Source: Amphibacillus sp052055485
GTDB lineage: Bacteria > Bacillota > Bacilli > Bacillales > Amphibacillaceae
Length of the DNA stretch: 64,000 nt
NCBI RefSeq assembly: GCF_052055485.1
Contig: NZ_CP197171.1
Location: forward strand, 2,170,001-2,234,000
Reading direction: 5' to 3'
This document shows, piece by piece, positions 8,748-18,121 of the stretch. Each line of letters starts with the position of its first letter. The first letter of the stretch is position 1. A program made the translations under genes and the position numbers. A model generated the notes under the pieces. The model made no database searches, was not told where the DNA came from, and was given only the letters and a program-made list of their open reading frames with translations.

Positions 8748-11393
8748 ATGAACTATTATCAACAAGAAAAAGAACAAGTTTTGGAACAATTAAAAGTTGA
8801 TCAAAAAGGATTAGCAAAGGATGAAGTCATACGTCGACAAGAAACAGAAGGCTTCAATGAGATTGAAGAAGGGGAAAAAAAGTCGACATGGGCATTATTC
8901 CTCGGATCTTTTAAAGATGCCATGGTTGTTATTCTATTAATTGCTGCGATTGTGCAATTTTTATTAGGTGATTATATTGAAACGATTGTCATTTTGATTG
9001 TACTTATTATGAATGCAGTCATTAGTGTAGTTCAAACGAAGAAGGCAGAAAATTCGTTGGATGCTTTAAAACAAATGTCAGCCCCTGCTGCCAAAGTGAT
9101 TCGGCATGGTGAGAAGCAGACGATCCCTGCACGAGAGCTTGTTCGGGGTGATCTCGTTTTTCTTGAGGCGGGTGATTATATCCCGGCTGATGGCCGTATT
9201 TTAGAAAGTGGCTCACTTCAAGTGAATGAAGGGATGTTGACTGGTGAGTCACAAGTCGTTGATAAAGATGAAGATGCCATTGCTGAGGAAGTCGCCCTTG
9301 GTGATCGCACGAACTTAGTTTTTAGTAGTGCACTAGTTACGAATGGACGTGCCACTTTTGTCGTGACCGAAACAGGAACAAAAACAGAGATTGGTAAGAT
9401 TGCTGATATGCTGAATACAGCTGAACAGAAGCAAACCCCACTCCAACGAAAGCTTGATGTTTTTAGTAAAAAATTGGGGATTTGGATTTTGCTCTTATCC
9501 ATCGGAATCTTTGTTGTTCAAGCGGCACGGATTTGGTTAGGCGATCAGCCGGCTGATCTAACAACAGAATTATTACAGGCATTAATGTTTGCAGTTGCCG
9601 TTGCTGTTGCTGCTGTTCCAGAGGCATTACAATCGATCGTCACAATCGTGCTTTCGGTTGGGACAAATAAAATGGCTAAGCAACACGCAATTATTCGAAA
9701 ACTGCCGGCTGTAGAAACTTTAGGCTCAACAGGTGTGATTTGTACAGATAAAACGGGTACACTAACACAAAATAAAATGACTGTCGTAGATTATTATGTT
9801 CCTGGTCAAGATGAACAAAAGATTGACCAAGGTTCGTCAGAGTGGTCGTTGTCAGAAAAATATTTAATTAAGATTTCAGTTTTGTGTAATGATAGTTATA
9901 TCAATGCAAAGGGGACAGAAGTTGGCGATCCAACGGAAGTTGCCTTAGTCAACTTTTCGAATCAGCATGGCGAAAGTGATCAAGAGATTCGTGAAGCCAA
10001 TCCGCGAATCGATGAGTTACCGTTCGACTCTGATCGGAAACTAATGTCAACCTTGAATGACCTTGATGGTGAGCGGATGATGCTGACTAAGGGTGGACCT
10101 GACGTGATGTTTAAACGTGCTAAGTATATTTTAGTAAATGGCAAAGAGCTTCCATTGGATCAAAATTGGCATGATCAGTTGATGAAGCAGAATGAAACCT
10201 TTTCAGAACAGGCTTTACGCGTGTTGGCATTTGGTTATAAAAAATTAACCAGTACAAAAGAAACGCTTAGTTTTGAAGATGAAGCAGATCTTGTTTTAGT
10301 CGGTTTACTGGCAATGATCGATCCCCCTCGAGATGCTGTTTATAGTGCGATTGAGGAAACTAAAGCTGCGGGGATGAAAACTGTAATGATCACAGGCGAT
10401 CACAAAACGACGGCAGAGGCCATTGGGCGTGATATTGGTTTAATGGAGGAAGGAGATTTCGCTGTCACTGGTCAAGAGCTTGATGCGATGAGTGAAGAAG
10501 AACTGAGTGATAAACTTGAACATATTTCTGTTTATGCCCGTGTCTCACCTGAAAATAAAATTCGAATTGTTAAAGCATGGCAAGCCAAAGACCAAATTTC
10601 AGCTATGACCGGGGATGGTGTTAATGATGCACCAGCTTTGAAGCAAGCGGATATTGGGATTGCAATGGGAAGCGGAACAGACGTTAGCAAGGATGCTTCG
10701 GCAATGATTTTAACTGATGATAACTTTGTCTCAATCGTTAAAGCTGTAGAAGTTGGACGAACTGTCTTTGATAATATAAAAAAGGCAATTGCTTACTTGT
10801 TTAGTGGAAACTTAGGGGCAATTATTGCGATTTTGTTTGCTGTTGCACTTGGTTTGCCCAATCCATTTACGGCACTTCAATTACTTTTCATTAACTTAGT
10901 GAATGATTCATTACCAGCGATTGCACTTGGGATGGAAAAATCAGAACCTGGTGTGATGAATCGAAAACCACGTTCAATTAATGAAGGTATTTTTGCTGGT
11001 GAGACGTTACGTTCTGTGGTTACACGTGGCTCAATTATCGGAATAGCGGTAATTATCTCCCATCAGATTGGTTTGCAACATAGTGTTGAAACAGGGGTGG
11101 CAATGGCATTTACAACGCTAATTTTATCTAGAACACTACAAACTTTTGCAGCTCGTTCGAATCAACAAACCATTTTTGCTGTGGGCTTTACAACGAATAA
11201 ATATGTCTTGGCAGCTGTCACACTCTGTCTCGGTCTATATGTCTTAACGGTCTTGCCTGGTTTGCGGACGATCTTTGCTATCCCTAGTGGATTTACTTTC
11301 ATGCAATGGGGAATAGCGACAGGCTTGGCGATAGCAGCGATCTTTCTGATGGAAGTTGTTAAAGTTATATATCATAAATTTGCGAAAAAATAG
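8748..11393 (+). CDS. P-type Ca2+/Mn2+-transporting ATPase
   Basis: An 881-residue P2A-type ATPase in the cytoplasmic membrane. Motifs: LTGES (actuator), the phosphorylated Asp334 in CTDKTGTLTQ, the nucleotide-binding KGGPD, TGDH and MTGDGVNDAPAL. Transmembrane helix 4 reads VPEAL instead of the VPEGL usual in SERCA-like pumps; to my knowledge PEAL is seen in lactic-acid-bacterial homologues linked to Mn2+/Ca2+ export. With the Mn riboswitch upstream, Mn2+ efflux is the best inference. I use ATG 8748 (TAGGAG upstream) over GTG 8724. A TATAAT box at 8713-8718 could give a second, riboswitch-independent promoter. A terminator follows. Confidence 0.92.
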   Translation: MNYYQQEKEQVLEQLKVDQKGLAKDEVIRRQETEGFNEIEEGEKKSTWALFLGSFKDAMVVILLIAAIVQFLLGDYIETIVILIVLIMNAVISVVQTKKAENSLDALKQMSAPAAKVIRHGEKQTIPARELVRGDLVFLEAGDYIPADGRILESGSLQVNEGMLTGESQVVDKDEDAIAEEVALGDRTNLVFSSALVTNGRATFVVTETGTKTEIGKIADMLNTAEQKQTPLQRKLDVFSKKLGIWILLLSIGIFVVQAARIWLGDQPADLTTELLQALMFAVAVAVAAVPEALQSIVTIVLSVGTNKMAKQHAIIRKLPAVETLGSTGVICTDKTGTLTQNKMTVVDYYVPGQDEQKIDQGSSEWSLSEKYLIKISVLCNDSYINAKGTEVGDPTEVALVNFSNQHGESDQEIREANPRIDELPFDSDRKLMSTLNDLDGERMMLTKGGPDVMFKRAKYILVNGKELPLDQNWHDQLMKQNETFSEQALRVLAFGYKKLTSTKETLSFEDEADLVLVGLLAMIDPPRDAVYSAIEETKAAGMKTVMITGDHKTTAEAIGRDIGLMEEGDFAVTGQELDAMSEEELSDKLEHISVYARVSPENKIRIVKAWQAKDQISAMTGDGVNDAPALKQADIGIAMGSGTDVSKDASAMILTDDNFVSIVKAVEVGRTVFDNIKKAIAYLFSGNLGAIIAILFAVALGLPNPFTALQLLFINLVNDSLPAIALGMEKSEPGVMNRKPRSINEGIFAGETLRSVVTRGSIIGIAVIISHQIGLQHSVETGVAMAFTTLILSRTLQTFAARSNQQTIFAVGFTTNKYVLAAVTLCLGLYVLTVLPGLRTIFAIPSGFTFMQWGIATGLAIAAIFLMEVVKVIYHKFAKK

Positions 11394-11409
11394 TCACTGA
11401 ATTAAAAGG

Positions 11410-11440
11410 AAAAAGCTATCCATTAATGGGTGGCTTTTTA
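11410..11440 (+). terminator. Rho-independent terminator
   Basis: AAAAAGCTATCC and GGGTGGCTTTTT form a stem with a short loop immediately after the ATPase stop codon. Confidence 0.8.
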
Positions 11441-11558
11441 ATCACTATTTTTTCACAAAATAGGTCCTAAAACCTAATTATTTTATTGAAAAAATAACAA
11501 AAACCAGTTCAATAGTGCTATAATAATTATAATTTAGCTAATCTGAAAGGTGAGGCAG

Positions 11559-13208
11559 ATGTCGATCACAAATCAGGAAATCATTGATGGGATTCAGGAT
11601 ATGGTTTTTGTTGTCCGTGTGAGTGAGGATGGCAGCCAATTTTGCTATCAATTAATTAATCGAGCAGTACGAGAGAAATTGTTACTAACGGATGAAATCA
11701 TTGGTAAGGAGATTCGTCAGGTTAATCCAGAGCAGTTAGCAGTGAGCTTAGTAGAAAAATATCAGCAGGCTGTTAAGCAAAAATCGACCTATGTTTATCA
11801 AGATGATTACCTGATTTCATTTGCTCGTCAACGGATTTCAGAAACAACATTAACGCCGATTATTGAAGCTGGGAAAGTGACGCATCTTATTGCGATCACA
11901 CGTGATATTACTGAACAGAAAAAAGTTGAGGCACAGAAGCTGGTCAGTAATCAAAGGTTGAAGTTCAGCCGTCAACGATACAAATCACTGTTTGATGAAA
12001 ACACTGATCCAATCGCTTACCTCAATGTTTCTGGTAAAATTATTCGGATGAATAAAGCAAGTCAACTTCTTTTACAACAACTGTATCAAAGTAATCAAGA
12101 TCGAAATATCTTTGATTTAATCAAGACTAATGATGAAGATTTAGTGATTAGAGCTTTTCAAGAAACTAAATTAGGACAACCTCAATCAGTTGAAATTACA
12201 GTTATGAGTGAGGATCAATACGAGGTGAGATTGCAAATTAAGTTTATCCCGATGCTTTTAGAAAGGGAAGTTCAAGGCGTTTATTTGATTTTTAAGGATA
12301 TGACTGCCGAACGGTTTGCAAAAGATGCCTTATTAAAAAGTGAAGAACGTTTTCGTTTAATTGCTGAACATTCATCTGACTTAATCCAAATCTTAGATCA
12401 GTATGGGCATTTTGTTTATACCTCTCCATCACACGAGCATGTATTGGGCTTGAAGCTAGCTGATTTTGAAAATAGAAAGCTAATCGATCTTGTTGATCAA
12501 AGGTATCATAATCGGGTACAAAATTATCTTAAGTATGCTGTTAGAGATAGAGAGACAAAAAAAGTTGAAGTCAAATTTCGAAATAGTAGCGGGGATTATC
12601 GGTGGTTTGAGCTCAAAATTGAGCCTGTTTTTGATCAACAATCGATTTATCAACATACGATTGTTGTGGCGCGGGATATCGAGGAGCGTAAATTGTATGA
12701 GAAAAAATTGCGAAGACTCGCCTATCGTGATCCGTTAACCGGATTAGCTAATCGACGTTTATTCAATGATCGTCTTCATCAGACCATTGCTAAATACAAG
12801 CGATATGATCAGCTTTTTGCAGTTATTATTTTAGATTTAGACGATTTTAAAGGAATTAATGATCAGTTCGGACACGATGCTGGTGACCAAGTCATTATTC
12901 AAATTAGTCAACGATTAAGAAAATCTGTTCGTGAAATGGATACAGTTAGTCGTTTAGGTGGCGATGAGTTTATTATTTTATTGCCTGATATAGGAAATAA
13001 AGATAATTTGAAGGTATTTATTCAACGGGTGGAAAAGGTCTTAAAATTACCCTATCAAGTGAATAATACTAGTTTGTTTGTAGGTGTCAGCTTGGGTGCT
13101 GTTATTCCAGACAAAGGGAATATTCATAATAAAGCAATCATTTCTCAAGCAGATAAAGCATTATATGAAGCCAAACGTTCTGGAAAAAATAGAGCCATTA
13201 TTTTATAA
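11559..13208 (+). CDS. PAS-domain diguanylate cyclase
   Basis: A 549-residue cytosolic sensor. Three PAS-like domains cover roughly residues 1-125, 140-255 and 265-380 (the third with a typical PAC end, VVARDIEERK), then a GGDEF domain. The active-site loop SRLGGDEFIILLPD is intact (GGDEF at 467-471), and REMD five residues earlier matches the RxxD inhibitory site, so it should make c-di-GMP and be product-inhibited. There is no transmembrane segment and no EAL domain. Start: ATG 11559 follows AAAGGTGAG; the upstream GTG at 11550 is inside that site. The PAS ligand is unknown. Confidence 0.93.
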   Translation: MSITNQEIIDGIQDMVFVVRVSEDGSQFCYQLINRAVREKLLLTDEIIGKEIRQVNPEQLAVSLVEKYQQAVKQKSTYVYQDDYLISFARQRISETTLTPIIEAGKVTHLIAITRDITEQKKVEAQKLVSNQRLKFSRQRYKSLFDENTDPIAYLNVSGKIIRMNKASQLLLQQLYQSNQDRNIFDLIKTNDEDLVIRAFQETKLGQPQSVEITVMSEDQYEVRLQIKFIPMLLEREVQGVYLIFKDMTAERFAKDALLKSEERFRLIAEHSSDLIQILDQYGHFVYTSPSHEHVLGLKLADFENRKLIDLVDQRYHNRVQNYLKYAVRDRETKKVEVKFRNSSGDYRWFELKIEPVFDQQSIYQHTIVVARDIEERKLYEKKLRRLAYRDPLTGLANRRLFNDRLHQTIAKYKRYDQLFAVIILDLDDFKGINDQFGHDAGDQVIIQISQRLRKSVREMDTVSRLGGDEFIILLPDIGNKDNLKVFIQRVEKVLKLPYQVNNTSLFVGVSLGAVIPDKGNIHNKAIISQADKALYEAKRSGKNRAIIL

Positions 13209-13271
13209 GATAAGTTGAAACGATTTAAGTGTGGGGGATGTTCTTCATGCTTTTTTTGTGATAATTAAGTG

Positions 13272-13405
13272 ATTTCGTCAAAGTTGACTGCATTTTCGCT
13301 AACTTGATAAGCTTTGTTCTTGAACGAAAATCCGAGAAGTTGAGCATGATTGTGGAGAATTGCGCACAAAACTGAGAAGTTAAGCATAAATCGTAGCAGT
13401 AGAAC
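13272..13405. repeat. Degenerate short-repeat tract
   Basis: The gap 13209-13510 holds a run of related short units: AAGTTGACTGCATTTTCGCTAAC near 13275, then GAGAAGTTGAGCATGATTG and GAGAAGTTAAGCATAAATCG. The first unit matches the 40-bp tandem repeat at 36776. No gene is evident. Confidence 0.5.
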
Positions 13406-13510
13406 ACAAATTTTCCGTGTTTAAGGTAAAATAAACTATGCCGTTTCATTTTATTTATGTCATAATACATATATTAACATGTGTTTCAGCTAGTATAGGG
13501 GGAATAAAAA

Positions 13511-14128
13511 TTGTCTAGTAAAAGAATCGTTTTTATCGGTGATAGTATTACAGAATGGGGGCGGTTTGAAGATGCGGATAATATTGGTGAAAACTATGTG
13601 CGCATCATTCGCGATACTCTTGCCATTGAAGCACCGAATCAATTCCCAGAGATCATAAATCGTGGTCTTGGTGGTAATCGAATTACTGATTTGTTTGCTC
13701 GTTGGCAGGCAGATGTTATCGATCTCAATCCAGATATTATCTCGATTTCGATTGGAGTCAATGATGTTTGGCGCCAGCTTGATCATCCAGATCTAGAGCA
13801 AGTTTATCCAGATCAATACGAGCATTTATTCATTCACTTAATTGAAAAAACGCAAGCTGAAACAAGCGCTGAGATTATTTTAATGGAGCCAACGATTATT
13901 GGGGAAAATCCACAATCTGAAGGCAATCAAAAATTAATCGCTTATGTTGACGTGGTGAATCAATTGGCTGAGCAGTATCAGCTAACAGTTGTTCCAACTC
14001 ATCAGGTTTTCCTTAATTATTTAAACAGTGCTAAGCCCTTACCGTTAACCATTGATAGTGTACATATGAGCAGTACAGGTAATGCCTTAATGGCCAGAGC
14101 ATGGCTGAATACAGTTTATAGAAAATAA
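13511..14128 (+). CDS. SGNH/GDSL-family esterase
   Basis: A 205-residue SGNH hydrolase without signal peptide, so cytosolic. Block I is FIGDSITEWG (nucleophile Ser12), block II GLGGNRITDL supplies the Gly, block III is IGVNDVW (Asn), and block V is DSVHMSSTGNALMA with the Asp-x-x-His pair. This subgroup includes carbohydrate acetylesterases and lysophospholipase-like enzymes; the deacetylation of imported oligosaccharides is a plausible but unproven role. The TTG start follows TATAGGGGG at good distance. A terminator follows and the next small gene is convergent. Confidence 0.9.
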   Translation: MSSKRIVFIGDSITEWGRFEDADNIGENYVRIIRDTLAIEAPNQFPEIINRGLGGNRITDLFARWQADVIDLNPDIISISIGVNDVWRQLDHPDLEQVYPDQYEHLFIHLIEKTQAETSAEIILMEPTIIGENPQSEGNQKLIAYVDVVNQLAEQYQLTVVPTHQVFLNYLNSAKPLPLTIDSVHMSSTGNALMARAWLNTVYRK

Positions 14129-14157
14129 AAAGCACCCTGAAACTATTGGGTGCTCCT
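14129..14157. terminator. Bidirectional terminator
   Basis: AAAAAGCACCC and GGGTGCTCCTT form a stem between convergent genes. It overlaps the 3' end of neither coding region. Confidence 0.7.
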
Positions 14158-14159
14158 TA

Positions 14160-14297
14160 CTATCTGCCTCTAATCATTCTTGCGATAAAGACAACTAACG
14201 CAATCACGAGTAAAATATGAACTAATCCACCCGCGATTTCAAAGATAAAGCCAATTAACCAAGCTAGAATTAAGATCCCAATAATGGTCCAAAGCAT
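14160..14297 (-). CDS. Lmo0937 family membrane micropeptide
   Basis: A 45-residue peptide with two hydrophobic helices (residues 1-20 and 24-39) and a basic end, MIRGR. The pattern LWTIIGILILAWLIGF then GGLVHILLVIALVVFI fits the Lmo0937/DUF5670 family of small stress-related membrane proteins of unknown function. AGGAGGATACTAAC gives a strong ribosome binding site. Confidence 0.8.
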   Translation of the reverse strand: MLWTIIGILILAWLIGFIFEIAGGLVHILLVIALVVFIARMIRGR

Positions 14298-14487
14298 GTT
14301 AGTATCCTCCTTTATAAAGATCAGAATTATTTTTATAATTTACTAAGTTCGCGATTTAACCAGCAGAGTTAATATTACAATACCCCACTAAATAGCAATT
14401 AAACTTTTTAATTCAAACAAAAAAATGCAATTAAAGATTGTCTTGATCGATTTAACCTGTTATAATATAAAGTATTATAAATTTGCT

Positions 14488-14534
14488 AACGCAGTGCTTC
14501 GTTGAATGAACAATGAAGCATTGCGTTTTTTATT
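14488..14534 (+). terminator. Terminator-like hairpin
   Basis: AACGCAGTGCTTCGTTG pairs with CAATGAAGCATTGCGTT and is followed by a T run. It abuts the head of the next mosaic repeat and has no obvious gene feeding into it. Confidence 0.55.
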
Positions 14535-14535
14535 T

Positions 14536-14790
14536 TATCACAGATAACCGTTCGAAAAACTTGGGGCAACAACGGATTTCGATGGGGCGAGTAACCGCAA
14601 GCCCAGATGTTGTCACAAATGTTTTCGGTGGGACGAGTAGAGTAATCGCAATCCCAGTCCCAGGAGGTGACGGTTTTAATCTGCGTTCCCCTAGCTCCCA
14701 CTGATTGAAGTTTCGTTTTATCGTATTGTAACTGGCTGGTTGACAAAAACACCAAGTCCTAGGATTTAGAATAAGGAAAAGTGGCTTTTG
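14536..14790 (+). repeat. Two mosaic repeat units joined tail to head
   Basis: Unit one runs from TATCACAGATAACCG (14536) to the tail CACTGATTGAAGTTTCG at about 14717. Its final TTTTAT doubles as the head of a second unit, TATCGTATTGTAACTGGCTGG with GACAAAAACACC, as at 36533. The frames inside are not genes. The rest of the 14298-15211 gap shows only a possible promoter near 15141. Confidence 0.7.
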
Positions 14791-15140
14791 ATTCTGAATC
14801 ACAGGAGATGAATAATTTTAGCAGAAGTCCCTTAAACTAGTGTATTATGTTTAGTGAACTTTTTGAGTGGTCACTATTACCGTTTCCCACGACTAATGAA
14901 ATAGACCTAATTTATAGATTGCGTTAGTAAAATAGTAAGCTAAAATTCCATAAAAAGGATAATTGAGTAAGTAAAATCACTTATTTTTTGAAAAAGGTGA
15001 ATATTCTTACTAAAAAACGGGTATACACAAAGTACCTGCTAAAAAAGTGGTGAAAATGTTCCTTTGGATCCCACATTTTACCCGCAATTTTTTCAACAAA
15101 CCAAATGCATGCCCCCCTTTAAAGACAAAAAGACACACAA

Positions 15141-15169
15141 TTGACACATATTATTCAGTATGCTAATTT
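15141..15169 (+). promoter_or_regulatory. Putative sigma-A promoter
   Basis: TTGACA (15141-15146) and TAATTT (15164-15169) are separated by 17 bp, about 40 bp before the glycine-rich membrane protein and the pspA genes. Confidence 0.55.
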
Positions 15170-15211
15170 TAGGTAAGATAATAAAAAAATAAATGTTTGG
15201 AGTGAATGCTT

Positions 15212-16285
15212 ATGGGCAGAGGTAGAGGAGGCGGCGGCCGTGGCGGCGGTGGTAGCCGAGGAGGTTCTTTCGGTGGCAGCCGTGGTGGTGGCTTCGGCGG
15301 TAGCGGCAGACGCGGAGGTGCCGGTCGTACCCGCACAGGCGGCTCATTCGGATCAGGAAGACAAAGAGGTGGAGGGAGCTCTGGCGGACTAGGTGGTGGC
15401 TTCGGCGGAGGCTATAGACCGCGCCCAAGGTTCGGACCAAGACCTTATTATGGTCGGCCTTTCTGGGGAAGACCACGTTATCGCCGAGGCGGCGGTTGTG
15501 GTGGAGCTGGCTGTGGTTTCATCCTTATGTCAGTTTTCCTTCTAGCTGTTGTTTTAATTTTCTTTTCATCAATTGGAAATATCGGTTCTAATTTATTTAT
15601 GTCCAATTCATCTAATAATATCGTTCCTTCAACGATAGAGCGCGAGCCTTTACCAGCAGGATCAGTTGATGAAACCGATTATTATACGGATGAATTAGGT
15701 TGGATAAATAATCAAACGGTCATGTTGAATGGATTGAGACATTTTTATAACGAGACAGGGGTTCAGCCACACGTGTATATTACTGATAACGTCGATGGTT
15801 CTAGTAATCCTAGTGATGAGGAAATAGCGGATTATGCGGATGATCTTTATAGTCAGCTTTTCACTGATGAGGCACATGTATTGTTATTCTTTTTCGAACC
15901 TGATCCAACGACATATTCAACTTATTATGTAGTGGGATCACAAGCCCGTCAGGTGATTGATAATGAAGCAGGTGATATTTTATTAGATTATATCGATCGT
16001 TATTATCCTTCTGACTTGTCGGAAGAGGAATTCTTTAGTCGATCCTTCCAAGAGGCAGCTGATCGGATGATGGAGGTTACTCGTTCACCTTGGATAACAG
16101 TCTGGATCGTTGTAGCTATTGTAATTCTTATCTTCTTGCTATTTAGTTGGTGGAAGCATAAGAAAGCACAGAAAAATTTAGAAGCAGAGCAAACTAAGGA
16201 AATCTTAAGTAAGCCATTATCCAAATTTGGTAGCAGCGAAACAGATGATTTAACCAAAAAATATGAAGATGATTCAAAACAATAA
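15212..16285 (+). CDS. Gly/Arg-rich membrane protein with TPM-like domain
   Basis: A 357-residue protein in three parts. Residues 1-95 are extreme low-complexity Gly/Arg/Ser repeats ending in a Tyr/Pro/Arg tract. A membrane helix at about 100-125 leads to an outside domain (about 140-290) that resembles TPM/YgcG-type domains, with VYITDN and VLLFFFEPD strands, then a second helix near 290-315 and a charged tail. ATG 15212 fits the TTGGAGTG site better than ATG 15206. It is 34 bp upstream of pspA; B. subtilis couples a TPM-domain protein (YdjH) with its PspA homologue YdjF. An envelope-stress partner role is inferred. Confidence 0.75.
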   Translation: MGRGRGGGGRGGGGSRGGSFGGSRGGGFGGSGRRGGAGRTRTGGSFGSGRQRGGGSSGGLGGGFGGGYRPRPRFGPRPYYGRPFWGRPRYRRGGGCGGAGCGFILMSVFLLAVVLIFFSSIGNIGSNLFMSNSSNNIVPSTIEREPLPAGSVDETDYYTDELGWINNQTVMLNGLRHFYNETGVQPHVYITDNVDGSSNPSDEEIADYADDLYSQLFTDEAHVLLFFFEPDPTTYSTYYVVGSQARQVIDNEAGDILLDYIDRYYPSDLSEEEFFSRSFQEAADRMMEVTRSPWITVWIVVAIVILIFLLFSWWKHKKAQKNLEAEQTKEILSKPLSKFGSSETDDLTKKYEDDSKQ

Positions 16286-16319
16286 TTAATCATTTCTTTA
16301 TTAAGGAGGACATATAATT

Positions 16320-17045
16320 ATGTCAATATTAAATCGCTTTCAAGATATTATTAGTTCAAATGTCAATGCTGTACTAGATCGAATGGAAAATCCAGAGAAG
16401 ATGATTGACCAATATTTACGCAACATGATGAATGATTTAGCAGAGGTTAAGAAGAATACAGCAAGCATTATGGCTGAAGAAGAAAAAGCTAAACGACTTG
16501 TTGATGAAAATGAGGCAGATGTTGCTAAATATGCTGAATTAGCTAAGAAAGCCCTAACAGCTAGTAATGATGATGATGCTCGCGTTTTTCTTGCTAAGAA
16601 GCAAGAACTTGAGGATATTGGTGTTAATTTAGCCAAAACCTATGCAACAGCCCATGAAAATGCGAGTAAAATGAGGCAAATGCATGATAAGCTTTCTAGT
16701 GATATTGAAAAACTTCAAAGTCGCCGGTCGATGATTAAGGCACAGATGTCTGTTGCTGACACACAAGAGAAAATTAATAAAGTAAATAAATCAACTGGAA
16801 AGTCAAAAGGTGCTATGAGTTCATTCCAACGAATGGAGGAAAAAGCTACTCGCAGGTTAGATGAAGCAAATGCAATCGCAGAATTGAATGAAGAGCCTGA
16901 AGATGATGCAAAAGCACTTGAAGAAAAATATGCTTCAAATCAAGGTTCAGCTGCTGTTGAGGATGAATTGCTTCGGATGAAGGAATCCATGGGTTTAGCT
17001 AAAGAAGAAATAGAAACGAATGAAGATATAGAAGAAGAGCAATAA
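16320..17045 (+). CDS. PspA/IM30 family protein, copy 1
   Basis: A 241-residue, almost entirely helical coiled-coil protein of the PspA/Vipp1 (ESCRT-III-like) family that binds damaged membranes. It begins MSILNRFQDIISSNVNAVLD with the amphipathic membrane-binding helix, then NPEKMIDQYLR and long coiled coils, ending in a Glu-rich tail (IETNEDIEEEQ). AAGGAGGA precedes the ATG. It is about 70 percent identical by eye to the next gene, so the pair arose by tandem duplication. A stem-loop separates the two. Confidence 0.93.
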   Translation: MSILNRFQDIISSNVNAVLDRMENPEKMIDQYLRNMMNDLAEVKKNTASIMAEEEKAKRLVDENEADVAKYAELAKKALTASNDDDARVFLAKKQELEDIGVNLAKTYATAHENASKMRQMHDKLSSDIEKLQSRRSMIKAQMSVADTQEKINKVNKSTGKSKGAMSSFQRMEEKATRRLDEANAIAELNEEPEDDAKALEEKYASNQGSAAVEDELLRMKESMGLAKEEIETNEDIEEEQ

Positions 17046-17061
17046 GATAAAGAATTATTCT

Positions 17062-17091
17062 GCCCTTCCTCACCAGAGGAAGGGTCGATTA
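17062..17091 (+). terminator. Stem-loop between pspA copies
   Basis: CCCTTCCT and AGGAAGGG form an 8-bp stem with a weak T tract (TCGATTATTA). It may attenuate transcription or mark an mRNA processing point. Confidence 0.55.
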
Positions 17092-17142
17092 TTACATTGT
17101 TGTTTTGTACAACTAAATTAATTTTAAAGGGAGGGAATATAA

Positions 17143-17823
17143 ATGTCGATTTTATCTCGTTTTCAAGATATTATTAGTTCTAATATTAATGCGGTACTTG
17201 ATCGACTGGAAAACCCAGAGAAAATGATTGACCAGTATTTGCGTAATATGATGAAAGATTTAGCTGAAGTAAAAAAGGATACCGCTAGTATTATGGCTGA
17301 GGAGGCACGTTCAAAACGGTTGGTTGATGATAATGAAGCTGAGGTTCAGAAGTATAATCGATTTGCTAAGAAAGCTTTATCTGCAGGTAATGATGAAGAT
17401 GCTCGTGTCTTTTTGGCTAAAAAACAAGAGCTTGAAGACATCGGTGTTGGATTAGCAAAATCTTATGCGGTTGCACATGAAAATGCGAGCAAAATGCGCC
17501 AGATGCATGATAAATTATCTTCTGATATTGAAAAACTAAAAAACCGCCGGGCTATGCTCAAAGCACAATTATCAGTTGCCGAAACACAAGAAAAAATGAA
17601 CAAGTTAGATAAAACAACAGGCCGAGCTAGGGGAACAATGGGTGCATTCCAACGTATGGAAGATAAAGTAAATCAGCGTTTGGATGAAGCCAGTGCGATG
17701 GCTGAATTAAATGAAGAACCTGTTGATGAAGCAAAAAGTCTAGCAGAAAAATATACTCCAGACAAAAGTTCGGCTGCTGTTGATGATGAATTACAGCGCC
17801 TTAAAGAGGAAATGGGCTTATAA
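17143..17823 (+). CDS. PspA/IM30 family protein, copy 2
   Basis: A 226-residue PspA/IM30 protein, paralogue of the preceding gene, starting MSILSRFQDIISSNINAVLD. It ends at EEMGL, without the acidic tail of copy 1, so the two may differ in assembly or partner binding. It has its own site (AAAGGGAGGG) and follows a 97-bp gap that includes a stem-loop. A strong terminator closes the unit. Co-expression with copy 1 and the TPM-like protein is inferred. Confidence 0.93.
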   Translation: MSILSRFQDIISSNINAVLDRLENPEKMIDQYLRNMMKDLAEVKKDTASIMAEEARSKRLVDDNEAEVQKYNRFAKKALSAGNDEDARVFLAKKQELEDIGVGLAKSYAVAHENASKMRQMHDKLSSDIEKLKNRRAMLKAQLSVAETQEKMNKLDKTTGRARGTMGAFQRMEDKVNQRLDEASAMAELNEEPVDEAKSLAEKYTPDKSSAAVDDELQRLKEEMGL

Positions 17824-17850
17824 GTTTAATATTAACGATGTGATTTAATA

Positions 17851-17897
17851 AAGAGGAAAGGCGTTTAGTTGCCAATTAAACGCCTTTCCTCTTTGTT
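17851..17897 (+). terminator. Strong terminator of the psp unit
   Basis: AAAGAGGAAAGGCGTTTA pairs perfectly with TAAACGCCTTTCCTCTTT. It ends the psp unit; the rest of the gap to 18121 shows nothing identifiable. Confidence 0.85.
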
Positions 17898-18121
17898 ATG
17901 TTCATCATTATTTGTTAAAGTAAAAGGTATGGAAAAGGTGATTCGACAAAGTAGACATGTTAAGATTTGGAGTATAAGAATAACAAAGACAGTCACAGGA
18001 TCCTCGCTCAAATTCCACAATCTATCAGAATATTGAAGTCAGTATCACCATGTACAAGTAACGAGCGAGATCAGGCGAATGTTTCTAACCTAAAATGATC
18101 GAGAAAAAGGAGGGTTAACGA

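Noticed and set aside
15210..15476. Minus-strand frame across the Gly-rich region
   Set aside because: It is an artefact of GC-rich glycine codons, without a start signal.
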